A stretch of DNA of 64,000 nt, taken from CALCKU01 sp964654665. GTDB lineage: Bacteria; Pseudomonadota; Alphaproteobacteria; Caulobacterales; Maricaulaceae. The stretch lies in NCBI GenBank assembly GCA_964654665.1, contig CAZZKV010000002.1, forward strand, positions 62,001-126,000. Reading direction: 5' to 3'. Position numbers and translations under genes: made by a program. The notes beneath the pieces were generated by a model that saw only the letters and a list, made by a program, of their open reading frames with translations, made no database searches and had not been told where the DNA came from. Positions within the stretch are counted from its first letter, which is position 1; each line of letters opens with the position of its first letter. Shown piece after piece: positions 33,785-42,388 of this stretch.

Positions 33785-34748
33785 AATTGATTACTTTATC
33801 ACCTCCTAAGCTATTGTCGAAATTAATATTTTCGGGCTCTTCTAACATAGTCCGCTCATAAACAAAGCGCCGTCTTACAGGGGACCCTAGATCATAGATA
33901 AGCCGTTGTATCTCGACAGCACGCTGATGATATCGTCCGTTTTCATCCCGATATGTCATTGTCAAACGCGCCTCATTGGACGGAAAAGGTTCGTTGACCA
34001 AAGCACCACTAAAATCACTTTGTTGCGCGCGGGTTTTTGCCCCGGTTAACTGTAAATGGTCAAGAATCGGGGGATAGGCCGCATTCACAAAAAGGGATGA
34101 TCCCGAATTATTCATCGAAATCATATCTTCCAACCGATGACGGTCTATTTTTTCAACCGCCACGTCCCAATCCATTACATTGCGTAATTCATCTAAATGC
34201 CGTAGCGGGGCGTTAGCGGGCGGTGGTAAATTTTTTAATCGGTATTCGGGAGCTTCAGCTCCCTGAAATTGTCTTTGAGAGTCACCATCAATATAATCGA
34301 GCAATCGCGCCGTAAGGCGCCGTGATTGGGTGCCTGAAAACCCTTCGGCTCGTAGAAATTTATCAATCAGTTCTTTAGACAAACCATTAATAGGAATAAA
34401 TCCGCGCGAATCGCGTAAATTAATCTGAACATCCCCTGTAAAAGTTGAAACATGACGCACATCCCCATTGTGCCCCCACAGCCTGTCCGTTTTTTGTCCA
34501 TTTTTATAAAGATTAAACCCGCCATTAGAAGGCTCTGCTGTAACCATTGCCCAAACGGCTTCGGCCTCGGCACTCGCAAATGCAATGTCAACATCCGCAC
34601 TGTTTTGCATAGCACGTATGACAGTTTGCATTTTGCTCATCCGAGACATAGCAATGCTGCCGGCTATCGATAAAATCAGGATAACAACCAATACATAGGG
34701 CAAAACAAAACCGCCCGCATTATGCGTAAGCTTATAAGTCAATATCAC
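33750..34748 (-). CDS. gspK: Type II secretion minor pseudopilin GspK
   Basis: A 332-residue GspK: the prepilin helix is G|FVLPYVLVVILILSIAG, which lacks the +5 Glu as is usual for GspK, and it carries the large alpha-helical insert containing DSRGFIPINGLSKELIDKF and RLLDYIDGD(S), a conserved GspK segment. GspK sits at the tip of the pseudopilus with GspI and GspJ. It overlaps gspJ by 17 bp and gspL by 35 bp, indicating tight translational coupling along the minus-strand run. Confidence 0.9.
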   Translation of the reverse strand: MILTYKLTHNAGGFVLPYVLVVILILSIAGSIAMSRMSKMQTVIRAMQNSADVDIAFASAEAEAVWAMVTAEPSNGGFNLYKNGQKTDRLWGHNGDVRHVSTFTGDVQINLRDSRGFIPINGLSKELIDKFLRAEGFSGTQSRRLTARLLDYIDGDSQRQFQGAEAPEYRLKNLPPPANAPLRHLDELRNVMDWDVAVEKIDRHRLEDMISMNNSGSSLFVNAAYPPILDHLQLTGAKTRAQQSDFSGALVNEPFPSNEARLTMTYRDENGRYHQRAVEIQRLIYDLGSPVRRRFVYERTMLEEPENINFDNSLGGDKVINYVLSPTTDNAR

Positions 34749-35409
34749 TCACATCCCTATAAGGCGGACGCGTGGCACCGTCTGTGGCTGCAATAATACT
34801 ACGCTGAACGTCTTCACCAAAAATTCCATCGATCCAAGATATTTTAACGGCCAAAGGTAGATGCGGCATTTGCATTAACTCTACATCGTTAAAAAATCCG
34901 GGTGATGGGATTTCGCGGGGCGGCCATTGTTTATACCAGATTTTATCTTCCCCGAGATATTCCATTTTTGCATTGCGCCCTAATATAGGAAAAACATCAA
35001 GTACAAGGTCTGTACTTGTCAAACGCAGAGCGGTATTGTCATGTCCTAGCTCAACTAATTCTAAGGTAAACGCTTCAAATTTTGCTCGGTTTTTTGTTGG
35101 CACCCCAACAGACCGCCCCTTCAAAATACGGTTATCGCCCGTAAAAATATCGTCTTGTGTTCCCAGAATAATATTTTCTGGCCAATGGGTTTTCGCGCCG
35201 GCAATAAGGCTGCGCAACATTTTGCGCCCCGCGCCATCATCTAAAAGAGTTTCACTAATCTCCAAAGCCTTATCAGAAACCCGAAGCAATGCACTACTTG
35301 ATTGAAACAAGGCAAGCGACGCCAAAGACATAATGACAAGGGCAATCAAAGTTTCCAATAATGAGAACCCGTCTTGCGACTGAATATATGTTTGGCTCTG
35401 TATTCGCAT
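34732..35409 (-). CDS. gspJ: Type II secretion minor pseudopilin GspJ
   Basis: A 225-residue pseudopilin with processing site G|FSLLETLIALVIMSLASLAL and Glu at +5, followed by a beta-rich globular head of GspJ-like length. It begins the minus-strand gsp run J-K-L-M-C-D-I. The start ATG 35409 faces gspF across about 120 bp that must contain promoters for both directions; I saw no clear consensus there. GspJ forms the tip complex with GspI and GspK. Confidence 0.85.
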   Translation of the reverse strand: MRIQSQTYIQSQDGFSLLETLIALVIMSLASLALFQSSSALLRVSDKALEISETLLDDGAGRKMLRSLIAGAKTHWPENIILGTQDDIFTGDNRILKGRSVGVPTKNRAKFEAFTLELVELGHDNTALRLTSTDLVLDVFPILGRNAKMEYLGEDKIWYKQWPPREIPSPGFFNDVELMQMPHLPLAVKISWIDGIFGEDVQRSIIAATDGATRPPYRDVSDIDL

Positions 35410-35529
35410 TTTTATTCTTGCGTCTCCGTTCTCATATCAATCTCTTTAACCTGATGCTTATCAATTGGAAATGTGATTTCTTGTATTATGACTGTTCAAT
35501 GCGCAGAAGATAACTTAAACATCTGTCAT

Positions 35530-36735
35530 ATGCCGCGATTTAAATTTAAAGCTCTGGACCGTGACGGCGCAACTATTCGCGGCGAAATTGATGCTATAAA
35601 TGAAACAGACGCCGTGATGCGTATCTCTGACCGGCGTCTTGATATATTCAAGATTTCCAAAACGGCCAGCCCGTCAAGACATTTTAATGGGACTAAAAAA
35701 GCGAAAAAACGCGATATGGCACGCTATATTCGGCAATTAGCGACCTTACTCAGTGCCGGGGTCACTTTAATGGAAGCTTTAAAAAGCCTGGCCAAGTCCA
35801 ATGCCCATCCCGCTCTAGCCCAAGCCTCCGACAATATTCGCCGTGATTTGCGCGCCGGTCAACGGCTCTCATCGGCTATGGCTAATCATCTTCCATCTCT
35901 CCCGCCTTATGTCCCACGTTTGGCAGAACTGGGGGAAGCAACAGGCCAATCAGCCAAAGCCTTATCAGACGCAGCCGATCGGATGGAATTTGAGGATGCA
36001 ATGCGCAGCGAAGTACGAACCGCACTGTCCTATCCCTTGTTCTTAACGGTCATCGGAACGGCAATTGTATTTTTATTATTCCTCTTTGTTGTTCCGCGCT
36101 TTGATAGCTTTTTAGGCGACAATCGTGATAGTTTACCGGCTATTTCGACATTCGTTATCAATATGGGAACCGGAATGAAAGCCAATTTACCTCTGGTTAT
36201 TGGCGCCATGGCCGCTTTATTTGCAGGCGGATTTATGATCAGTCAGCAACCAAAACTTAAAGCCGGTTTTCGCAGTTTTCTGGAATCTTTGCCCGTGATT
36301 GGCCCTGTCCTTATCCGGTCCGACTTGGGCGGCTGGGCGCGCACAGTTGGCATTGCTTTGGATAATGGAGCCGATCTTCTGTCTGCTTTAAGATTAGGCG
36401 AATATAGCCTACGCAGTCCGCGGTTAATGCGGGGATTTGAGGCCGCGCGAGTCGATATTCGGGCCGGCCGCAACATTGATGAGTCGCTGATGCAAAATGT
36501 AGGGGATTTCGATCCTCTCACGATTGACCTTATCCGCACGGGTCGTAGTTCCGGGACTTTACCCTCTATGTTATTATTTGTTGGTGAAGCCGAAGAAAAA
36601 GAGACTCGCGAACTCGCAAAACGTCTTGCCTCATTGGCTGAACCTATTGCGATTTTAACCATCGCGCTTATAGTTGGAACCATTGTCATTAGCATTGTGC
36701 TTGCCATGACAAGTCTTTACGATTTCGATATTTAG
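35530..36735 (+). CDS. gspF: Type II secretion inner-membrane protein GspF
   Basis: A 401-residue polytopic protein. It begins MPRFKFKALDRDGATIRGEI, the standard GspF opening, and has two T2SSF domains (first around ARYIRQLATLLSAGVTLMEAL, second around GGWARTVGIALDNGADLLSAL) with three membrane segments, the last at the C-terminus (AILTIALIVGTIVISIVLAM). GspF is the platform protein that couples GspE to pilin addition. Start 35530 was chosen because it gives the family beginning; 19 extra codons upstream lack similarity. gspG follows after nine bases. Confidence 0.93.
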   Translation: MPRFKFKALDRDGATIRGEIDAINETDAVMRISDRRLDIFKISKTASPSRHFNGTKKAKKRDMARYIRQLATLLSAGVTLMEALKSLAKSNAHPALAQASDNIRRDLRAGQRLSSAMANHLPSLPPYVPRLAELGEATGQSAKALSDAADRMEFEDAMRSEVRTALSYPLFLTVIGTAIVFLLFLFVVPRFDSFLGDNRDSLPAISTFVINMGTGMKANLPLVIGAMAALFAGGFMISQQPKLKAGFRSFLESLPVIGPVLIRSDLGGWARTVGIALDNGADLLSALRLGEYSLRSPRLMRGFEAARVDIRAGRNIDESLMQNVGDFDPLTIDLIRTGRSSGTLPSMLLFVGEAEEKETRELAKRLASLAEPIAILTIALIVGTIVISIVLAMTSLYDFDI

Positions 36736-36744
36736 GACACCCTT

Positions 36745-37197
36745 ATGGAAAAGAAAATTAAAAACCAGCAACGCACCCATAAAGATGCTGGCTATTCCTT
36801 GCTTGAGATTATGGTTGTGCTCGTCATCATGGGGCTTTTAGCAACATTAGTTGCCCCCCGCCTTTTTGGACAAGTTGATAAATCAAGAGTGACCACTGCG
36901 AAAGCGCAAGCAAAATCTTTACGCCTTGCTCTGGATAGTTACCGCCTTGATGTCGGGCGCTATCCGACGCAACAAGAAGGTTTAACAGCCCTTATAACCG
37001 CGCCTCAAGGGAATAACGGTAGCTGGTTCGGCCCTTATCTTGACGGCGAAATGCCGCGCGACCCCTGGGGTAATAGCTATATATATGAAGCCCCTGCGAC
37101 AAATGAAAATGGCCAAGTGCTTAGCCCGAAAGTCATTTCACTTGGCGCTGATAATACTGTTGGCGGAAACGGAAATGACGCCGATATCTCCTCATAA
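36745..37197 (+). CDS. gspG: Type II secretion major pseudopilin GspG
   Basis: A 150-residue major pseudopilin. Processing site G|YSLLEIMVVLVIMGLLATL, then the conserved VAPRLFGQVDKSRVTTAKAQ and DVGRYPTQQEGLTALI and PRDPWGNSYIYEAP segments. The C-terminal DNTVGGNGNDADISS resembles the calcium-binding tail of GspG. It builds the pseudopilus fibre. Its 3' end overlaps gspH by 23 bp. Confidence 0.96.
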   Translation: MEKKIKNQQRTHKDAGYSLLEIMVVLVIMGLLATLVAPRLFGQVDKSRVTTAKAQAKSLRLALDSYRLDVGRYPTQQEGLTALITAPQGNNGSWFGPYLDGEMPRDPWGNSYIYEAPATNENGQVLSPKVISLGADNTVGGNGNDADISS

Positions 37198-37609
37198 GGA
37201 CGCACAGTGGGAGGCGGGATTTTCTCTACTTGAAATTCTCGTCACCTTAACACTGATGAGCCTGTTGGTCTCTATCGTTGGCGTGCAACTCTTTAATTCC
37301 GTCAATGCCGCACGGTTTTCTCGCACCTCCCACGCGGCTATTGCCGATATAAAATCTTTACGTGCTAAAGCTATTATTGACCGACAAGACATATTGATAA
37401 CACAGCAAGAAATCGGCCTACAAGCCAATAGAAATATTCAATATTACCGTTTTGACGTCCCCGATAATTGGGAGGTTGAAGGAGAACCTATTCAAATTTC
37501 AAAGTCGGGTCTATGTTCGGGCGGGTATATTACATTTAAGAACCCGGAAGGACGGCAGGTTAGTTATACACTCTCTGCGCCGCTTTGCGTCAGTATACGC
37601 GATCTGTAA
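37175..37609 (+). CDS. gspH: Type II secretion minor pseudopilin GspH
   Basis: A 144-residue pseudopilin with processing site G|FSLLEILVTLTLMSLLVSIV and a small beta-rich head of GspH type. ATG 37175 was chosen because it gives a short leader before the cleavage site, while the frame is open much further upstream inside gspG. It is the last gene of the plus-strand gsp trio F-G-H. No prepilin peptidase (gspO) is in the window, so processing must depend on a gene elsewhere. Confidence 0.82.
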   Translation: MTPISPHKDAQWEAGFSLLEILVTLTLMSLLVSIVGVQLFNSVNAARFSRTSHAAIADIKSLRAKAIIDRQDILITQQEIGLQANRNIQYYRFDVPDNWEVEGEPIQISKSGLCSGGYITFKNPEGRQVSYTLSAPLCVSIRDL

Positions 37610-37668
37610 CCGATAAAGCGCCTATTTCTCTCTTTCATCTAGCGGGCTTATACGCCAAAAAGGTGAGT

Positions 37669-38691
37669 ATGACCCAAGCGGCCCCTTATATCCCGTCACT
37701 CGACCCGGTACCTAAAGCCCGCATTATCATTACGGCTTTCCAAAGCCATGATGTCATACACCGGTGTATTGCGCATTTAGCGGCTCAAACCCGAAAGGAT
37801 TTCGAGGTGGTGATCGTCAATAATGATCCTCAAGATAAAAGCCTAAATGATATCATCTGGCCCGACAAACGGTTTTCCCTCTTGCACAGTCCTGCCAATA
37901 TTGGGTTTACTGGTGGGAGTAATATGGGCGCACGCGGCGCGGCCTGTGAGTGGATTATCACCCTAAATCCCGATGCTTTCGCAGCACCAGACTGGTTTGA
38001 GGTTTTAATGGCTTCAGCGGATACAGCCCCTGATTACGCCATGCTCAGTTCAACCCTCATCCAAGAACAGGTCCATGATAAACTTGACGGAGCCGGCGAC
38101 GCCTATTCAATCTTTGGCACTGCATGGCGCAGCGGAGATAATCATCCCGTCACTGCTCTACCGCCAAAGCCCAGAAATGTACTTGGGCCTTGCGGGGCGG
38201 CCGCGGCCTATCGCCGGGAAGATTTCTTCCATTTAGGTAAATTTGACCGCCATCTATTTTGTTACCTTGAAGATATTGATCTTGCACTCCGTTTTCAATT
38301 TCAAAATAAGCGTTGTCTGCACATACCCCAGGCCATCGTGCATCATATCGGCAGCAGCAGCACCGGAGATGATAGTCATTTTCAACTCTATCACAGTTAC
38401 CGCAATCATCTCCGAGTTATGGTAAAAAATATGCCCGTAGCGTTATTAGCCATTATGTTACCCCTTTATTTTATCAGCCAAACATGGATATTACTGCGGA
38501 CAATCTTTCAACCCAATTGGAACGCACGAATACGCGGAATTACGCGCGGGTTAGTAAATCTGCCAACGGCCATAAAGGCGCGCAAAACCGTTCAAAAAAC
38601 ACGGCAATTAACCCCGCACGAGGTTGCGGCATTATTGTCATGGTCGCTAAAAGATTTACGCCGAAAGGCTATTCACACCTTACCAAAATAA
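37669..38691 (+). CDS. Family 2 glycosyltransferase
   Basis: A 340-residue GT-A fold glycosyltransferase of the rhamnosyltransferase-like type. ARIIITAFQSHDVIHRCIAHL opens the nucleotide-binding domain, VIVNNDPQD and NIGFTGGSNMGARGA follow, and ITLNPDA contains the metal-binding acidic residue; LEDIDLALRFQ is the ED-x-D motif. A hydrophobic segment near residue 265 may associate with the membrane. It probably adds a sugar to a surface polysaccharide. Start 37669 gives the expected opening; the frame is open 28 codons upstream into gspH. RmlA lies convergent next to it. Confidence 0.88.
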   Translation: MTQAAPYIPSLDPVPKARIIITAFQSHDVIHRCIAHLAAQTRKDFEVVIVNNDPQDKSLNDIIWPDKRFSLLHSPANIGFTGGSNMGARGAACEWIITLNPDAFAAPDWFEVLMASADTAPDYAMLSSTLIQEQVHDKLDGAGDAYSIFGTAWRSGDNHPVTALPPKPRNVLGPCGAAAAYRREDFFHLGKFDRHLFCYLEDIDLALRFQFQNKRCLHIPQAIVHHIGSSSTGDDSHFQLYHSYRNHLRVMVKNMPVALLAIMLPLYFISQTWILLRTIFQPNWNARIRGITRGLVNLPTAIKARKTVQKTRQLTPHEVAALLSWSLKDLRRKAIHTLPK

Positions 38692-38702
38692 CCCGCAAAA
38701 CT

Positions 38703-39581
38703 TTAGGTATTATCCTTTAAAAACTTTAATAAATAAGCTCCATAACCACTTTTTTGCAGCGGTTTTGCAAGCGCTTTCAATTGCGCGGCATCAATCCACC
38801 CGTTTTGAAAACTAATCACTTCTGGACAACAAATACGTTTACCCTGCCGTTCTTCAATGACGCTAACAAATTGCGCCGCTTGCAACAAAGATCGATGCGT
38901 GCCTGTATCAAGCCATGTCGTCCCGTGTCCAAGACGCTCGACAGTTAATTCTCCCCGATCCAGATAAATTTGATTGAGGGCCGTTATTTCCAACTCCCCG
39001 CGGGCAGAGGGTTTAACACGTTTTGCATATTCCGGAGCATGCGAGTCGTAATAATACAAACCCGTGACTGCATAATTTGATGCCGGATTATCTGGCTTCT
39101 CTTCAAGAGAATTTGCTTTGCCCGTATCATCAAAACCAACAACCCCATATACATTTGGGTTTTTTACCTCATATCCAAATACAGTGGCTCCGCTATTTTG
39201 CTTGGCCGCCCGTTTAATGGCCTGACTAAACTCAACCCCAAAGAATAGATTATCCCCTAAGATTAATGTGCTAGGACCGCCATCTAAAAATGCTTCGGCA
39301 ATAATCAACGCTTGAGCTAAACCATCTGGTGATGGTTGCTCTGCATATTGAATATTCATGCCCCATCGTGCCCCATCCCCCAATAAATTGACAAATGCTG
39401 GTTGATCATGCGGCGTGGTGATAATCAGCACATCACGCAACCCTGCTTCCATCAACACGCAAAGGGGATAATATATCATCGGCTTATCAAAAACCGGCAT
39501 TAATTGTTTAGAAACAGAAATGGTACTGGGGTGAAGACGCGTCCCTGTACCTCCTGCTAAAATAATCCCTTTACGCCGCAT
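38703..39581 (-). CDS. rfbA: Glucose-1-phosphate thymidylyltransferase RmlA
   Basis: A 292-residue nucleotidyltransferase. GIILAGGTGTRLHPSTISVSK is the signature, then PVFDKPMIYYPLCVLM, ILGDNLFFG, YFVV-like and EEKPDNPASNYAVTGLYYYD segments, all as in RmlA. It forms dTDP-glucose from dTTP and glucose-1-phosphate, the first step to dTDP-rhamnose. No rmlB, rmlC or rmlD is beside it. Together with the neighbouring glycosyltransferase and the ExoD protein it forms a small polysaccharide cluster. Confidence 0.95.
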   Translation of the reverse strand: MRRKGIILAGGTGTRLHPSTISVSKQLMPVFDKPMIYYPLCVLMEAGLRDVLIITTPHDQPAFVNLLGDGARWGMNIQYAEQPSPDGLAQALIIAEAFLDGGPSTLILGDNLFFGVEFSQAIKRAAKQNSGATVFGYEVKNPNVYGVVGFDDTGKANSLEEKPDNPASNYAVTGLYYYDSHAPEYAKRVKPSARGELEITALNQIYLDRGELTVERLGHGTTWLDTGTHRSLLQAAQFVSVIEERQGKRICCPEVISFQNGWIDAAQLKALAKPLQKSGYGAYLLKFLKDNT

Positions 39582-39633
39582 CGCATTATCCTTTTACTCT
39601 TAAAATGGTGATGATCACACAATCTAAACCACG

Positions 39634-40215
39634 CTATAACGTTATTAAATGCGTAATGCCATAGACCGCCATTGCCGAAAGCGTAAACCCGATCAACATT
39701 ATAATGCCATCCCGCGCCGTGACGCCAAGGCCTAAAATGATAATAACGATACCGGGTATGGCGACTCCAAAAGGAACCACGCCTAAAGGAAAAAGCGTTA
39801 TAGCCAGAATTATTGCAATTAAAGCGGCCAGAAACCGGGCAAACACACCCGCCGCCCACGATTGGCGCGGGCGAACAAGGCCATCGATACGGGCAAGCCA
39901 TGGACGCGCTATGCGTTGGGTTTTTTCCAAACGTTCACGTTTAATTTTTATTTTCGCAATGAATTTTGGCATCCATGGCGTATCCCGACCGATTAAAAGC
40001 TGCAGAGCAAATGATATAATAATAAGCCCTAAAGCGATTGGGACCCCCGGTATAGCGCCCAAAGGGGTAACAAGAAATAAGCCGCAAAGGGTCAATACAG
40101 GGCCAAAGGCCCGATCCCCAAAACTCTCGACCACAGAATGCAAATCTGTTTCATCTCCATCCAGTGAATCGAGCAAATATTGCAGCAAAGACTGTAAAGG
40201 TTGGCTTTCATTCAT
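39634..40215 (-). CDS. exoD: ExoD-family membrane protein
   Basis: A 193-residue polytopic protein matching the ExoD family: GDRAFGPVLTLCGLFLVTPLGAIPGVP near the N-terminus is given in part here as FGPVLTLCGLFLVTPLG, and the C-terminal half holds several membrane helices (ALIAIILAITLFPLGVVPFG). ExoD proteins have been linked to exopolysaccharide production in rhizobia, mechanism unknown. Start 40215 (MNESQPLQ) is preferred over the ATG at 40275. It lies 16 bp after the TetR gene, at the end of the PHA run, so it is probably cotranscribed. Confidence 0.85.
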   Translation of the reverse strand: MNESQPLQSLLQYLLDSLDGDETDLHSVVESFGDRAFGPVLTLCGLFLVTPLGAIPGVPIALGLIIISFALQLLIGRDTPWMPKFIAKIKIKRERLEKTQRIARPWLARIDGLVRPRQSWAAGVFARFLAALIAIILAITLFPLGVVPFGVAIPGIVIIILGLGVTARDGIIMLIGFTLSAMAVYGITHLITL

Positions 40216-40231
40216 GGACGAAGCCCTACGC

Positions 40232-40873
40232 CTATTTATGGGTTCCGGCAAAGAATTTATTAAGGGCTTCGGCAAAATCTGTGCTTTGCGTCCAATAGGG
40301 CGTAATTTGGATTAATGTCATAAAAACCCCATGATCAATAAGAGATTTAGGGGGCGCCGTACCATGTCGCAAATCATGATATTGTAACCAAAACGTAAAA
40401 TGTTGCGCTATGCGTCCAGCTAGAGCGTTGCGCTCACCCGTCTCAAATAGTAAATATCCGGCCGATTCCAAAGCCGTAAGAAGACTATCAGCTGTACGTT
40501 CTTTTAACGCCAGAAGACGAGAAAATTTTGTTTTCAAATCCGGAATACGAGACAGAATTTCAGATTGATTTTTATAAAAAAACCGAAAATCAAAAATTTC
40601 TTCAAAAATAATATAGAGAAAGACCCAATTATCTTCGAGTTTAAGTGGTTCGCGCACAGGCGCTGCGAGAACTTGACGTAATTCTGTTTCGAAATCATCG
40701 AAAAGCACCCGAATAATTTCATCTTTCCCTTTGTAATGATAATAAAGATTACCCGGACTAATCCCCATAACAGAGGCTATATCAACAGAGCTGACTGTGC
40801 TCTCCCCTTCATTATTAAACAAGCCGAGCGAAGTTGCCAAAATCGTTGTTTTCGTTTTTGACCGCTGCTGCAT
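40232..40873 (-). CDS. phaD: PhaD-like TetR-family regulator
   Basis: A 213-residue TetR-type regulator. The N-terminal HTH (TKTTILATSLGLFNNEGEST, then IASVMGISPGNLYYHYKGKDE) resembles that of Pseudomonas PhaD, including G-I-S-P-G-N-L-Y-Y-H. PhaD is an activator of pha genes that senses a fatty-acid-derived CoA ligand. The C-terminal ligand domain includes NWVFLYIIFEEIFDFRFF, again PhaD-like. It is eight bases after the phasin gene in a run phaC-phaZ-phasin-tetR, the Pseudomonas-type order. Symbol by similarity and context. Confidence 0.78.
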   Translation of the reverse strand: MQQRSKTKTTILATSLGLFNNEGESTVSSVDIASVMGISPGNLYYHYKGKDEIIRVLFDDFETELRQVLAAPVREPLKLEDNWVFLYIIFEEIFDFRFFYKNQSEILSRIPDLKTKFSRLLALKERTADSLLTALESAGYLLFETGERNALAGRIAQHFTFWLQYHDLRHGTAPPKSLIDHGVFMTLIQITPYWTQSTDFAEALNKFFAGTHK

Positions 40874-40881
40874 ATGCCTGT

Positions 40882-41349
40882 TTATTTTTTAACAGGTGTT
40901 TTTTTAATACGTGTAGTTGTCGCCCGTTTAGAGCTCGGTTTTTTTATCTTCTTTTTAGGTTCAAGTAGAGCTAAAACTTTATCGACTTTAGCCTCAAGAA
41001 TATCTAAACGCTCATTCATATCAACAGCCGCGGCATCCGGCATGCCGCCTCCGCGCGAGAGCCGTTCACGCATACGTGCAATACGATCATCAATATGTAA
41101 ATCAGGGACAGCCGCCTTATCTAAAATTTCTTTACCTTTGGTTTTACCAATAATTTCCAGCATTTCGCCTTTTTGCACCAATTCATCAAAAACATCACTG
41201 GATTTACCCGTAACATCTTTCAATGCCTCTTGAGCCTCTGTAAACGCTCGGCCATACGCTCCGATACCCGCCAGCCAGATACGACGAGCGGTATCACTAC
41301 TGCTGCGTTTTTTCTTGTCATTATCAGTGGGTTTAGGATCAATAGACAT
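40882..41349 (-). CDS. phaI: Polyhydroxyalkanoate granule-associated phasin (PhaI-type)
   Basis: A 155-residue phasin. RRIWLAGIGAYGRAFTEAQEA is a PhaF/PhaI opening, then an amphipathic helix region, RMRERLSRGGGMPDA, a coiled coil (NERLDILEAKVDKVLALLE) and a short basic tail (KKKIKKPSSKRATTTRIKK). Phasins coat PHA granules; the basic tail recalls the nucleoid-binding tail of PhaF. Start 41349 was chosen because the upstream extension is unlike the family; it overlaps the depolymerase end by 11 bp. Confidence 0.85.
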   Translation of the reverse strand: MSIDPKPTDNDKKKRSSSDTARRIWLAGIGAYGRAFTEAQEALKDVTGKSSDVFDELVQKGEMLEIIGKTKGKEILDKAAVPDLHIDDRIARMRERLSRGGGMPDAAAVDMNERLDILEAKVDKVLALLEPKKKIKKPSSKRATTTRIKKTPVKK

Positions 41350-42253
41350 AGGCAGGGTCAAACTCGTCTTTATGGTTAAAAGCTGCTGCAACAGACGGCA
41401 ATAATACAGGCTCGACATGCGGGATCGGCACTTCCGGTTCACCAAAAAAATCACGAATTAATTCGACAGTTTTATCGCGACGTGTCAGCAAAAATAAATG
41501 ACCGGCATCTTTGATCACCTCAAGTCGGGACCGTTTGAGCATAAAATGTAACATGCGCCCGTTAATAACCGGAACAATGTGATCTTTTTCGCCCATTATA
41601 ACTAATGACTTTGCACGTATCCGCCGAATGAATGGCAAGGTCGAATATCCCATCATTGCGGTTAATTGGAATATATACCCTTTTAGGCTTGGCGGCACCA
41701 TATTTGTAGAAAACTCGCCCATATCATCGGCAGCATCACCATAAAGCGTTTCAAAATTTTTCGCAAGAAAGTCACGATCAATATATCGTTTCGGCGACAT
41801 CATTTTTGATATCGCTTTTGGATTACCCGGCACCATTGTAGCCCCAGTTGTCGTCGCGCATAGAACTAAACGCTTGGTCATATGTTTATTTTGCCAAGCA
41901 AATTGCTGGGCTGGGCCACCGCCCCAAGAAACACCTAGAACATCCACTTTACTATAGCCGTTTTCTATTAAAATTTGTTTCGCAGCTTTCGCGACCCACC
42001 ACAGGCGGTATGGCACTGTCGGATCGGGAGACCCGCCAACCCCGGGCATATCAAATGTAATAATATCTCGCCCCGTAAAGGTATCTGCAAAAGCCTGAGC
42101 GATTTCAAGATTGGCACCAATACCGTTAAAAAACAAAAGCGGCGTTCGTTTACCGTGCCCTTTGTCAATACCACTCCATATAGCGGTTCGTAGTTTTTGA
42201 TTACCAATCTTTGAAAAAAAGATTCGGGGTAAATTTGGATGAAAATCCGTCAT
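41339..42253 (-). CDS. phaZ: Intracellular PHA depolymerase PhaZ
   Basis: A 304-residue alpha/beta hydrolase strikingly like Pseudomonas medium-chain PHA depolymerase: LLFFNGIGANLEIAQAFAD, FDMPGVGGSPDPTVPYR, the nucleophile elbow GVSWGGGPAQQFAW, TTGATMVPGNPKAI and the terminal HLFLLTR His segment. It hydrolyses intracellular polyester to hydroxyacids. Start 42253 follows GGAAAGG; an ATG seven codons upstream is possible. It lies between phaC and the phasin gene, the usual position. Confidence 0.9.
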   Translation of the reverse strand: MTDFHPNLPRIFFSKIGNQKLRTAIWSGIDKGHGKRTPLLFFNGIGANLEIAQAFADTFTGRDIITFDMPGVGGSPDPTVPYRLWWVAKAAKQILIENGYSKVDVLGVSWGGGPAQQFAWQNKHMTKRLVLCATTTGATMVPGNPKAISKMMSPKRYIDRDFLAKNFETLYGDAADDMGEFSTNMVPPSLKGYIFQLTAMMGYSTLPFIRRIRAKSLVIMGEKDHIVPVINGRMLHFMLKRSRLEVIKDAGHLFLLTRRDKTVELIRDFFGEPEVPIPHVEPVLLPSVAAAFNHKDEFDPAYVY

Positions 42254-42388
42254 AAGGGCCTTTCCGTCCCGCAATGCGGGGCCCGATTATTGTTTTAATG
42301 CTGCCCGCCCCATAAGCGCATCGATTATAGTATATCAGAGCTTATCACTCTCTATTTATATATTTATATTGGTCTTTATCCGTTGATA

